A DNA stretch of 64,000 nt, from the NCBI GenBank assembly GCA_905221605.1, contig CAJNDS010002002.1, positions 62,001 to 126,000 of the forward strand. The letters run 5' to 3'. This DNA is from Symbiodinium natans (Eukaryota; Sar; Dinophyceae; Suessiales; Symbiodiniaceae). Both the position numbers and the translations under genes were made by a program. The stretch's first letter is position 1, and each line of letters begins with the position of its first letter. Positions 1 through 11,341 of the stretch are shown piece by piece. The notes beneath the pieces are model-generated. The model was not told the origin of the DNA and searched no databases. It saw only the letters and a list, made by a program, of their open reading frames with translations.

Positions 1-186
1 GGTTTCTAAGGCGTCAGTCCTCAAGGCACAGGGGACACGGCTCGTCCCCAGTTACCCCAAAAAGCCGCACCTCTTGAAGACACATGCAACATCAACGTGG
101 CACAGAAACTCCCCTGAGGTCCGCGCAATCTGCGTCGCTGTGAGGCGGCAGTTCGGGCACTGCATCCTCACACGTCTACCGTTGCT

Positions 187-243
187 ATAAACCCTAAACC
201 CAGGGCTACATCAGCCCTCCCGCCCTAAACCCTACACCCTAAA
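187..243. repeat. Degenerate telomere-like repeats (CCCTAAA)
   Basis: Four imperfect CCCTAAA or CCCTACA units, interrupted by about 20 bp of other sequence. TTTAGGG is the plant-type telomere repeat also reported from dinoflagellates. The array is too short and degenerate to be a chromosome end, so it is interstitial. Confidence 0.6.
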
Positions 244-3200
244 GAAGCCATACTTTAAGCACTGCGCCCCTGTGGTGCGAACGATAGGATGCCGCTTTAA
301 AAATTTGCACACGCGCCAACTACCATGGCCTCTTCTGCGTCACTCGACGGCGCAAACGGTCGCACAAACAGAGCCGGGACTTTCAGGACGCTAACCAAAA
401 CGGCTGCGAAGATGTCATGAGTGCGCTGACGGGCAGCTTGCGCATGAAAGAAGTTGATGCAGCGCATGCAACTTGCACATATGCGAAACAATTTTCACGA
501 AGAAAACCCGTCAAGTTCAAGTGAAACCTAAGCCTCTCAGAACTGCGAGCTCCTCTGGCCGAAGCCGGCGCAAACTGCCGAGCGTCCTGGATGAATTGAA
601 CCGGTAACAACTCATTAAATGAATTTCTAACCAAAACAATATCGGAAATGACCCAAAACCATATCGGAAATCCAGAAATGCAGGAAAGCCAGATCGTTCA
701 ATCCAGCTTCCCATGCTGTACTTCTGAAAAGTGCACCGCAGTGCCCATGAATGTTTTCAAAGCTTGATGCGGAATATCTGCGCTGTACCGCCACAATCCG
801 AGCGTGAAGCCTCGTGCGCAAGCACCAATCAGGCCATAACCCGCACGTCGAGACATCATGCTGATACATCGCATCAGCCCCTACCATTCCGAGAATTGCT
901 GTGAAGCATCTGGAAGTCCACTGCACTCATAGGCCTTGCGGGGGTGGGGGGGGGGGGGGTTCTTGGCATTCTTCGCCCGGAGCGCTCCAGGCAAGTCAGA
1001 ATGAGACCTGGAGCGACGTTTCCAAAAGATGCCCCACGTGGAGCTTGTCATGGTGAGGCTGGCGCATGGGTAGCGGCATCAACTCGGTCCTCAACCTGAT
1101 ACCGACACGCCGCACCAATCAACCCAACCCAACGGCAACTACAAACGAATGGCAGCGACACGACTACAACAAAAGGCATGGGCATCACTCAGCGACACTC
1201 AGCTTTCCAGTGGCCTCAGCAAATGGGCATGTGAAGCCTGGACGGTGCTGCAAAAAGCAGAAGTGCAAAAGACATGAGCCGTGGCTTGGGCCAACTGCAG
1301 ATGCAGCGGATTGCTGCGGCATGACCTGCGCTTTCCGGAACCTTCGGGAAGGAGAGCAGCTATCTCAGCGCTGAGCGCTGACTCAGCGTCCGAGCGGATG
1401 GCAAGCCCCGTCTCTGACCTTTCTTCTCTCGCAGAGCGCACAGAGTGCGGATTCCTGCGGATGACTCATTGGCAGCCTACGGTAACATCTGAAGCTTTGC
1501 AGCTGTTTGGGCAAAAGCAGTCAAAGAGCAGACTGTTGACCAGCCTGCCGACTTAGATACAAAGAGATATGTGCCAAATTAAATCGGCCGGCTACAGTTC
1601 GGCTACAGCCCCCATCAGTTCCGCGCGTAGCGGTACCTCACCAACAAAACGCTTCAGTCACGCAGAAGAAGGCTCCCAAAACAAGACTCGGGACCATGGC
1701 AGGGGCCCGAGCTCTCCCAGGGAAGGGGAGGGGGGGGGGGCACTTTGGATGGGGATGCTCCTCGTCTGAGGACGCGTTTTGTTGTTGCCTAGGGGCCGAG
1801 ACACACACTTGGCGCACAGCACAAACTGCAAGACCGCCCGAGGCGCCGCAAGAGGCCATTTAAGACGCCCACATCTCCCTCGCACGCGCTTCGGCTTCCT
1901 CGTAAATCGCCTGCAAGTCCTGGCGCACCCAACGTCCCCGGTGCAAATTCCGTGGCTCTCAGTGTTCTGGCATTGTTGCGGCTTCCATCTTCGTCTCCTT
2001 GTTGTGGGCTCCATGCTTGGCGCCGCCGCTTTGCGTCATGTCTTCGGCGTAGCAGATGAGCCTCAGCCCGGAGAGCAAGTGACTGAGGAGGCAAAGAAGC
2101 CAGAGAGCATTGTTTCGCCCTCTTCGGATGTGGGAATACGTGTGGCATCATCACAGTCTCCACGCTTTAAACTCAGAAGGCAGAGCCATGCAGAGCAGTT
2201 GTGTTGCTTTGATTCGCCATGATGCAGTGTGTCGGAGGTCACATCGAAAATTGCCATGAAGGACCACGCCTCGGGAGCTGGATAAATCTCTGTGGTCGCA
2301 GGTCGCATCGCAAAGGATATTTAAGTCATCTTACTGAACTCGATGGAAAAGCCCCCTAACAGTTAGAATGCGCCAAAGGCACCACGAGGAAGGCGAGAAA
2401 TGCCGACAGCGCGACGGCAACTCCAGGATTTGGAATCTCGGGGCTCTGCAAGTGTCACAGTCAAAGACATCGTCACAGAGTGTCTGTCAGTGAGAGTCTC
2501 AGCAGCTTGTCAACAATCAACCATAATCAACCCAGCCGGACTGGCGCTGATTGGCCCCGGGCATAGGACGAGCTCGTGACGCTCTCGTACTTGTCAGTTG
2601 AAAGCCTGAGGGAGCAAAAAAACAACATACCGACTTGCTCTCCCGTTTGCACTACAAGCCGCTCTCCATATCTCCGGGGCAACTTCTGCCTCTGAACCCT
2701 ACCCCGGCAACTTCTAGACTGCGTGGTCGATGAGTTGCGGGCAGCCAGGCAGACACAAGCCCACATGATGCAGTGATGGCGGCCTCAAGAAAGGTCGGAT
2801 TCTCTAAGTTCTGCAAGCAGATCGGCCTGACACTCAGCCCGCATCCATGCCCACAATCTGGAAGATGTATGTGGCCCCTGAGCACGTCGAACAACTGGGG
2901 AACAGTCTCGAATCCCCCAAGGCTTCCGCCCGAATGCCGTGAACCTCGTGCACGCTGACGCTGTTTGAAAGGCCCGAGCTGACATGTGAAAAGCCCTGAA
3001 ACTCGAGCTCCAGCGTTCTGGAAAGCTTTGGAACGTCGTAAAGCACATCACAGGACTGCTTCTGCTGTTGTGATCTGAGGCCGCTGGCCATTGAGAATGG
3101 CCATGGCGGCACCGTGATCTGGCCAACATTTGCAAAGCGATCGACGGCGCTAATCCCAGAACTCGACTTTCTGAGCACCCGTCCGATCATGATCTTGGCG

Positions 3201-3634
3201 ATGCTCTGCCTTTGAAGAGACAACCCCAGATGCCAAGCGGAAACCGGGTCCCGGACCTTCCCGCCACTTCCTGCCACTTCCCGCCACTTCCCGCCGTGGC
3301 TGAGAGTGCTCATATGCCAGGTCCCGGGCAGTGCGCCGCAGAAGTTCTTGGAGGTCAAGGCGATGTCAATATAAACCTCAGCACGGAACAAACTTCGGAA
3401 ACAGAGCCGAACCCGTAGAGGCTTCTGCGAACGAGTGCCCCTTTCAAAGAGCTCTGAGGCTTGGCACGTTTTTGTTGACAAACTGGATGACTCCCTCTAA
3501 ACACCTCTGCTCTGTGCTTTAAGGCGAAGACACAAGAACAAAGCAGCCGACACACAGCCACAACATGACAACCGTTTCGCTGCGGGGGATGGCGCCTTAA
3601 GCTGTGCCTTAAGCACTCTAAGCAGAAAAACATG

Positions 3635-3656
3635 CCCCCCCCCCCCCCCCCCCCCC
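3635..3656. repeat. Poly-C tract of about 22 bases
   Basis: An uninterrupted C run. Similar G or C homopolymers occur near 939-959, 1729-1740, 8350-8360, 12639-12660 and 34315-34326. They can form G-quadruplexes on one strand and are prone to length error in sequencing, so the exact lengths are uncertain. Confidence 0.8.
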
Positions 3657-3979
3657 GTTTTGTTTGAAGGGGTTCGCTGGCTCGCTGCGTAGCAAGCTGA
3701 CAAGAGGAAGACGTCCACGACAAAAGAGAACTTAGACCAAGCAAACCAGGCAAGATGCAAAATGCACATCCGCTTGCCCCGTGCAGCCCAAACCGGGCCT
3801 GCTCGACGACCGGTCCGACCACTTGGGCATTTACACGCTTGAATGAATCTCTCATGTTGTGGTTTTGTGGCTTCTGAATTTCTCTTCGTTGGCGAACATT
3901 CTAACACTATTGCAGAGCAACCTTTGGAAAGCACCGATTCCGCTGCAGCACAGCGGGCGCCTTGTTGCATTGGCCGCGC

Positions 3980-4127
3980 CTTCTCAGCACGGCAAGCCAC
4001 TAGTCGCGACAGCCAACTCAATCCAGAGCTGGTCCTCCGACGCGTTGAGAATTACAAAGCTGGCCTTGTGACCAGCTCAGGATTGAGTTGGTAGTTTCGC
4101 GACTAGTGTGGCTTGCCGTGCTGAGAA
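3980..4127. repeat. Imperfect foldback (inverted repeat, arms about 55 bp)
   Basis: The left arm (about 3980-4034) and right arm (about 4070-4127) are near reverse complements with a few mismatches and small gaps, separated by a loop of about 35 bp. Shared blocks include CTCAGCACGGCAAGCCA, CTAGTCGCGA and CCAACTCAATCC. It may be a miniature foldback element or a long RNA hairpin. I saw no terminal duplication that proves transposition. Confidence 0.7.
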
Positions 4128-4282
4128 GCGCACTGCTTGTCTCAGTGAAAGCTTCTGTCTGAATCGGTGGAACATGTCTTCGCCGAATCAGATGTCAAGT
4201 TCGTAAGCAGGCGATGCAACTTCCGACTGAACATCACTCTTGCTGTTGTGGTGCCTGATCAAGTAACGCAACTCCTTAAGCC

Positions 4283-6703
4283 TCAAGCATTAAGCACATG
4301 CACCTGAAATGACTGATCTGTCATCGCTGCTTCATTCTCATGATCTTCCAGGTACCCCGCTGCCTGTGCATCGAGCATAAACAAGTATGCACGAAAGCTC
4401 CCTGCCAATACAAACTTCCCACTTTGCTGGTTTACCTGCGAAGGTCGGGGGGCTGCTTGAGTCTGCTTTTTAGAACCCCCCCCCCCCCACAGTATAAGTC
4501 TTGAGCCAACACAAGCCGGCATGATTGATGTCTGGCTCCCAAGTTGAGAGGGGTGTAGGGAAGTATTGTAAGCAGCAACAAGAGCAGCAATTAAGAGCAG
4601 CAGCAGCAGCAGCAACCGCAAAACGGCAACAGCACGTCCAGCTGAGGCACTGGCCTGCAACAGCAGAGGATGGTCGAAATGCAACACGTGGCCACCTTGT
4701 TCATCTCGCCTCCCTGACAGCAGATCTTTGCAAGTGTCTTCAAGAACAGAATGTTCCACTGTAAGTGCCCAAACAACGACCTCCATGCTCTTCTTCTCCA
4801 CCCATTCCAGGATTCTTTGAATTAACCTGGGACAGGAAGTGCAAGCAGCTCCAGCTGGACTTTCCTCTGGTGTGTCTAAGAGCCCTGCTCCAAGACGGCG
4901 ATGAGAGCAGAGCCAAAGGCAAGTGATCCAGTGTGGTACCACAGCCCCACACCTCACATTCCGACAGGCAAATTAGGAAAAAGCGGAAAAGAAGCCAAGT
5001 TTGGTTGAGGACCGCACGGACTCCCTCACAGACGCTGCAGGCGGCCACAGCCTCTCCACTCTGTCAATCAACCACTGAGCACATCTGCTTGGTAAAGCCG
5101 GTCACAGGCTTTCAAACGAGAAGCTTGAGTCGAGTTGCCATGAACGAACTGCATTTACACGTGGCGCCTTCTTACCGTTCTCGATGTTCGCACAGAAGTA
5201 CTTGGCGGCGGAGAACGCGATCGAGAACTGATACAGAGCGCCTTAATCAGAGCTGCAAAGAAAGACGAGTAGAACGGAAAGAGAGAGAGAGAGGGTCGAG
5301 AGAGGCGGGGTGATGAGACAAACGGAAGACGCCTCCCTGAGCTTTCGCATTCTCATTGCACTTGCAGTTTCTCTTGTAGGTCTTCAATTTGTGTGGGCTC
5401 CCAGCTGACATATGCCAGGACCCAGAAGGAAATGAAAACATAGAGGACCAGCATCGCCTGCTGCTGCCCTGGCATCTGAGTCTGACAAGGTTGCTCGCCA
5501 TCTTTGCCGGCAGCTTTTTGTCTGTTGGGGAGTTGAGAGCTGTCGGATTCAAGCACACGGCGCAGACCACCACTGCTTTCGGGGCTATCGTACCGTCGTA
5601 CCGGTAAAGTACATCAAGCACTGCTGCAAGGGCCAGTTGCACCTGAGAGCTCCAGGTGACGATCGCGGCCAACACCAGTGACTTTGCCTCCGCGAACTCT
5701 AAGAATCTCAGACCATCCGACGAAGACTTGACACCATCCGGCTCATTTTTCCCCTTTAGCTTTGTGTTGCAATTTGTAGCTCTGCATCTCGCTTCCAGAC
5801 TTTGAAGCTAGCACCACTCCAGAGTCAAGAGCAGATTCGGCACGATTGAGGAAAAGATTGACGGACGTCTTCTCCGGAGCTTGGTTTTCAGAATCTGTCA
5901 GTGTGGGGCTTCTTTTTGGGGGGCCTCTTATTTGGGCTTCCTTTTTGGCTTCTAGTTCTTGGCTTCCTTCAACTTCGTGCCTGTAGCCAAGAGGTGGACG
6001 AAGCCAGCTGCCAGCCTTGAAGAAGGAAAATCTCGCAGCAATAGCCAAGCAGTAGCAGCACGAACACCAACTGACTCTCATGTCTTGAAGCATTTGAAGC
6101 ATAAATAAGCATCCCCAAGACGTCACAGGAGAAAGCAAAAAGAATGGAATGTCTCCCGAGCTTCGAGCACAAGAAAGAGCACGGTCTTGAAGATGGCCTT
6201 TCGAGCTCCAGCTTGCCCCATTCCCAGGAGCGGAACACGGGCGTCACATGCCTTCAGCAGCGGAGAGAGCAGGAGGATCGGCATTCGCCAAATCACCTCG
6301 CCAGGTAATTCGCAGGCTTCGGCACAGCTGCCACAGCTGGAAAACAAGCGGACTCAAAAACGGGGCTAAAGTCTAAAGTGCTAGTGGCTACTACTAGCGC
6401 AATGCGGAGGTTTCAGGGCATGGCAACAGCAGCTTGCCCCATGCATTCGGTGGACAACTTGACCTCCTGTCGCGAGGGAAGCGGCCCGGCACAGACGGCG
6501 CAGCAGACAGGGAAAAGGGATAGACAGGCGCTGCAAAGGGGCAGGCTCACTCGCCGAAACTCACCCAAACCCGCCGAAACCCAAACCGAAACTCGCCGAA
6601 ACTCTCCTGGCGGCAGCAACAGAAGAGCAGAGCAACCAGCACACTCGCGACCCACGAAACAATGGCGAGCACCTCGGAGAGAATGGCACGCGATGTCACT
6701 CTT

Positions 6704-6750
<47 letters not shown>

Positions 6751-9370
6751 CCAGCGCATGCAACTAGAAGGAAAACGGGGCAAAGCCTTGTACGTGGTGG
6801 CCCACTCCGCGGCATCCTGCAACAAGCAGAGTGAGAGAGGAGAACACGGAGAGAACTTCAGAGCAGCACAGAACGAGTCAGAAGGAGAGGAGAGCTCCGA
6901 ACTTCGCTCCTGCGACTGGACCCACATGAACCAGCCCAGCAGCACGAAGGCCGTGAGGCCCACTAGTGCGCAGAACCATATGATGCAGCCCGCGACGGTC
7001 TTCAGCATGAAGAGGAAGAGGTACCTGTGAAGAAAGGGGGAAGAGAAAGGAAGAGACAGGAAGGAAGAGACGAGAAGGAAGAAGAGACTGGAAGGAAGGA
7101 AGGAAGGAAGGGAGGGAGGGAGGAAGGGAGGGGAATGAAAGGAAGAAGGGAGCAAAAGCGGGCAACATGCGAATGAACTGCGAAGCTGGTCTCACCCCAT
7201 CACGCAAGCCAGCACCACCGCGAGCAGCAAAACCGGCCACGCCTTTCCTCTTCACTTTCCGTCAGCGTCTCCCCCCCATCATTCCATCACTCTCTTAACT
7301 ACAATGGTCTTCGTTGTCTTCTCAACCCCAAGAGGACTTAACCTCATGTTCGGGACTCCGACCGACGCGATCCACCACGGTAAAGAGGTCCGCAGCCATG
7401 GTCCGCATGCCCTGCTCCACCTGCACGAGGAAGCGACTGGCAAAAGAAACACGCCAAGCACAAGCGCTGGCGTGCATGCCATGCATGCCCTGCATGCCAT
7501 GCACATGCGCCTTCCGCCTAGAGACTGCTTCGCTGCTCCTGCTCATCCCCGGCCACAAGCAGCTACGGCCAAGATCTGAAGCGACGCTTTCTGGGATGCT
7601 GGGCGTCCCTGCCCGGAAGGCAAGCAGTATCGGCTGCCGATCTGCGTCGTCGGGTAAGCCTGAAGAACAGAAGAAATAGACTCAAATGGACTCAACATGT
7701 TCGACGAACACTTTCAAATACAAGACCGAGTGCTTGGTTGTGCCACATTGGGCCTCAACGAACATGTGCAAAGCTTGTGCAAAGCTTGTGCCACATATGT
7801 GCAACGTTGTGGGCCGATTCCAAGTTCCCAAAACTTCCCTGCCGAGAAGCATCCCCCAAAGCGCAACCAGAGTTGGCCGCCGCGACGTACATGCCGGGAC
7901 TGCGGAGCAAGAGGCCATCAAAAGAAAGGAAAGGGTGCAAAGGGAGAGATCGAGAGAGCTAGACAGAGAGAGAGAGAGAGAACCAAAAGAAAGACAAGAA
8001 CATGGAAATCAGCAAAAGGTCTCCACTTCGATTCAGTTGCTGCCTGGGACACTCTGACACGCAGACCGGATCGTCCAGGTTCACGGTGCGTTCCTGATGC
8101 CGCAAGCATCACTTTCCGAGAGCTCTCCTCGCTGCTCCCACATGTGGATGTGCAGATATGTGCAGATATGCACAGCGCGGGGCGCTCCACTCTGCACTTC
8201 ACGCTAACAGAAGGCTGAGGGCCCGTCTCCTGACGATGTGACCTGGACTCCAAATGATTTTAAGGTTTTAGGCGGCGCGTCCGGTGCCCGATTCCCGTGC
8301 AAGAACGTGTTGCTCAAAAAGTGACCCAAGGCCCCCGAGGCCCCCAAGCCCCCCCCCCCCGTTCAAAAAGAGGCTCGCCTCTCCCTCGCGTTTCTGACTC
8401 TGTCTTCGCTCCCTTCTGAATTCGTAGCGAAGAGAGGCAGAGCAGAGGGGCGCTCAGCCGGAGCGCTGGGAGACTTATACCACTTAAGAGGCATATGGGG
8501 TTGGAGGAACAATCGTTGCCCCTTTGTTCCAACTCACTCCGAAGAGTTAGCTCTGAAGGACTTTCTGCTGTCTGCTCGGCTCTGGGGGCGCTGCCACCGG
8601 GCAGAAGAAGAGCAGAGGCCTGTGGCCAAGCCCCCCCCCCGCCCCCCGCTTTTTTTCAAGGGGGCCGGGGGCCCTCTCAGCTCTCTCCTTCCCTTGGGCC
8701 CTCTCCCCAATACTCGCTTATGCTGCTTATGCTAGTTTTCAGAGACGGTCCTGTCGATGACCTCGGCATCGACTCCGCACTGGCGCCTGAGGAGACGTGA
8801 GCCCACCCGAGGCGTGGATGAGCACACGGAGAGACGCAGGGCAGCGCACAGCGCACTTTCGGAGTCACATTCTGAGTTTCACCTTCGGTGATTCTGCGCG
8901 CTCTCTCTGACTCTCTCTCTCTCTCTCCTTTTCCTTTGCCCCCTCCTGTTTGGTGAGCCGAGGGGCCCCATGCCGTCAAGGCCATGGTTCAGCTTCTTCG
9001 AGTCGCCGTACAAGGCTCCATAGACGAACATCGCGATCAGCACGCCGAGGGCCAAGAGAAAGAGCAGGCAACATGGGATGTCGGTGCCTCAGATATGAGA
9101 TCAGATGAGGACCTCTCTGAAATCACGAAATCACCCCAGCTAGGAAAAGCTTGGCAACGCATGGTGTGATGTGTTGTGTGCTTTCTGCGGTGAGCAGGCG
9201 TCTGCGCTTGTGGAAGAGGTCCTCGATGTCGTCCTGAGGACGGGCATGCCGGGCATGCCGGGCATGCCGGGCATGCCGGGCATGCCGGGCAAAGCGGCAG
9301 AGGGATATGGAACACTTTGGGACGCACAAACAGAAGCCTCAGTCTCAACGGCAGACTCGTCATCTGACAT
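4283..9370 (-). CDS. Choline transporter-like protein (SLC44/CTL family), multi-exon
   Basis: A multi-pass membrane transporter of the SLC44 (CTL) family, whose known members carry choline or ethanolamine across plasma or organelle membranes. Exons placed by frame and splice signals: 9338-9370 (start, MSDDESAVETE), 9200-9233, 8967-9087 (first membrane helix, then the family's gly-rich stretch), 8762-8786 (CGVD), 8044-8093 (DDPVCVSECP), 7567-7659 (GSRYCLP), 7369-7420, 7196-7247 (KAWPVLLLAVVLACVMG), 6922-7024 (a membrane helix), 6787-6816 and 6252-6296 (VIWRMPILLLSPLLK). Further helices lie near 6.0 and 5.4 kb, and a C-terminal LIQRILEWVEKKS block near 4.8 kb matches the family's conserved end. 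Seven of eleven fixed donors are GC. Some middle exons and the exact stop are unresolved. The substrate is inferred from the family only. Confidence 0.85.
6705..6748. repeat. (GA)n microsatellite
   Basis: About 22 uninterrupted GA units inside an intron of the transporter gene. Similar GA/CT runs are near 7965-7980, 12482-12501, 13322-13360, 28442-28472, 37156-37173, 54774-54804, 56495-56585 and 56745-56780. Confidence 0.9.
9242..9290. repeat. 9-bp minisatellite GGGCATGCC
   Basis: About five perfect copies of a 9-bp unit containing the palindrome GCATGC. In the gene model it lies in the first intron of the transporter gene, between exons 9338-9370 and 9200-9233. A related GCATGCC/GCATGCA run is at 7474-7505 in the same gene. 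Confidence 0.9.
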
Positions 9371-9952
9371 GGCGCGCAAGAGGAATAAAACGAAAGGTGT
9401 GGTTTCCGGAGCTCTTCTCAAGTAGCTTGGAACATGATCTTCACATCTCCGCATGGCTGCTCAGTGTCTGTCAAAAGCTAGGACGTGCGCATGAGCCGAG
9501 AGAAATGCCAACTTTTGTGAGAAGGAGCGTCTCAGAGCAGGCTGGCGACCGTGTGGCATGGACGACAAGTCCTTATTCTCTCTTCCAGAGGCAGAAAAGA
9601 GCTTACCCCATGAACCCCCGACGGTGGCAGATTGCTGACTTTTATGTCTGTCTTTGTCCCCCTCCCCCCTCACCCTCCCTCTCCCTCGCTCGCTTTCTCT
9701 TTCTTTTGGTATGGCATGTGCTTTCTTGCCGGGTCTAGAAAAGGCTTGTGCCTTTGAGTAGACTCCGCGAGTCAGGCTGCACCAAACGTGAGCACAGGGA
9801 GAAGGACAGGGACGGAGAAGAGGGACGTAGAGGGAGGAAGGGACAGTCACACATAAACCCACTCCAACATCCTTTAAATTATCCCTTGACATATCTTGAT
9901 CTTGGGATATCTTGATATCACTTGCAGCTTGCAGAGGCCTCGCAGACTTTTG

Positions 9953-10477
9953 CTAGGCATTGGCGGCCTTGTCGGCATCAATATCCAAGATGCGCTGCAT
10001 CACTTGATGCGAGGAAACATAGAGTTGCAGGTTCAGGCTTTGAGAGCTGCCGTCCGCAAACTCCATCTCAATGGCTTCCCGCTGAAAGGCTTGGGGCACT
10101 TGTCCCTCCCCTCCCTCACCTCCCTCACCTCCCTCACCTCCCTCACCTCCCCTGTCCGATGCGTCCAAGGCGGCGGCAAGGGCAGGGTTACCATCGGCTC
10201 CTTCCACTTGGCTTCCGGGCCCCTCTTGCGTCCGAGCTTGATGCCCTGCCTCCGCTGCGATCGCCGCGCTCGGAGCGCTCGGAGCGCTCGCTGCATCTGC
10301 TCGGAGGGTCTGGAGCTGGAAGGCCAGGTCGGGGCTCGCGAAGCGGAGCATTGGCAGGAACCGGCTCATCCAGTCCGTGGCCACCTTGTTCTCACGGAAG
10401 CAAACAATGCGGATCGCACTCAAACTTCTCGGCACCAAAGGAGTGGAGAGCATCAGGCGCTCCACGCGGCGAGCCAT
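9953..10477 (-). CDS. L51/S25/CI-B8-domain mitochondrial protein (candidate)
   Basis: A single uninterrupted frame of 174 residues. The start ATG is at 10477 (a GTG one codon upstream is less likely) and the stop is TAG at 9953. The N-terminal half (LSAIRIVCF, then a helix and FASPDLAF) and the C-terminal half (AIEMEFADGSSQSLNL, then SSHQVMQRIL) follow the thioredoxin-like L51/S25/CI-B8 fold. That fold is found in mitochondrial ribosomal proteins mL43 and mS25 and in complex I subunit NDUFA2. I cannot say which of the three this is. A low-complexity insert of Ala/Ser and (Gly-Gly-Glu)n separates the halves and is encoded by a 9-bp minisatellite. It lies 583 bp upstream of the transporter start, on the same strand. 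Confidence 0.65.
   Translation of the reverse strand: MARRVERLMLSTPLVPRSLSAIRIVCFRENKVATDWMSRFLPMLRFASPDLAFQLQTLRADAASAPSAPSAAIAAEAGHQARTQEGPGSQVEGADGNPALAAALDASDRGGEGGEGGEGGEGGEGQVPQAFQREAIEMEFADGSSQSLNLQLYVSSHQVMQRILDIDADKAANA
10103..10151. repeat. 9-bp coding minisatellite CTCCCTCAC
   Basis: Four to five copies in frame within the mitochondrial-type protein gene. On the minus strand each unit encodes Gly-Glu-Gly, so copy-number change would lengthen or shorten the protein without shifting frame. Confidence 0.85.
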
Positions 10478-11341
10478 CACCTAGAGTCTTTTGTAAAGGC
10501 CAGTCACCCTTCCTAGTCACGGCCTGGTCCTTTGAAATGCTCGCTGCCTCCACGTTGCATCTCCTGTCTCGTTTCCAGTAGTGTATGTATATTACCTGGC
10601 CTAGCACTCCAACACTTTTGCAGATCAATCGCAGCCTTGCTTGAATGTCCTTTGGTTGCACTGGGAACATGCGAGGCATGTAAGCTTAATCCGTCATGAG
10701 TATCATGAGGTTCCTCGGAAGGACGGACTCTGATGGCACTTGCCGTCTACACTTTCGCAAGACTGAACCATGCCCGTGCTTTTCGCCCTGCTTTGCCGCG
10801 AGGCTCTTGTGGCTGCTGTGCTTTGGCAGCGGTGGGCAGACTTTGTCCCAGATGAAACACAAGTTGACCGCAGGAGGGGCGCCAGCAGGGTGCCTCCGGG
10901 CATAGGGGAGCATAGGGGAGCATAGGGAGCATCGGGGAGCATCGGGGAGCATCGGGGAGCATCGGGAAACACGGAGTCCAGCGCGCAAAAAAAAGCCCTT
11001 GCTAAGGGCGCAGCCCCAGGAGCTCAAGGGCGGAGGCTTAGGTGCCTCCGGGCTGGTCGGAGAGGCACCTCTGCGCACGGACAACTCTCAAAAACTGGAG
11101 TGAAGCGCGTGCAAAGGTCGCGTTGCCCTTGACTCAAAGGCTTTCTTCCTTTCGTTGGAAAGGCTCTCCCTCGCTCTCTCGCTCTCTCACGCTCATGCTC
11201 TTGCACTCTCCGAGAAGCTCTACATTCACAGCTGCTAGGAGTGGCAATTTGTGAGAGGCGGCCCGGATTCGGAGGAGGCGGGTCTCGGCCCTTCATGCTG
11301 TAGGTGTGGGCTGTCAAGGCGATTGTCTGACATTTTATAGC
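10478..11341. other. Intergenic stretch with 10-bp repeats
   Basis: No gene is recognised. At 10901-10966 a 10-bp unit (CATAGGGGAG shading into CATCGGGGAG) repeats about seven times. A minus-strand open frame at 10747-10962 ends in a basic tail that could be a gene's last exon, but nothing else supports it. Confidence 0.4.

Larger units (their letters stand above)
1..4282. other. No recognisable gene; simple repeats
   Basis: I found no exon here that I could tie to a family or support with paired splice sites. Minus-strand open frames at 627-926 and 2834-3481 have mixed composition and no recognisable motif, so they are not called as genes. The stretch contains a telomere-like patch, homopolymer G and C tracts and a foldback sequence, listed separately. 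It lies downstream of the minus-strand choline-transporter-like gene. Confidence 0.4.

Noticed and set aside
7034-7140. Minus-strand Ser/Pro/Phe-rich N-terminus ahead of the transporter helix
   Set aside because: It is the translation of a GGAA/GAAG purine-rich intron; a clean CACAG|G acceptor at 7024 starts the real exon.
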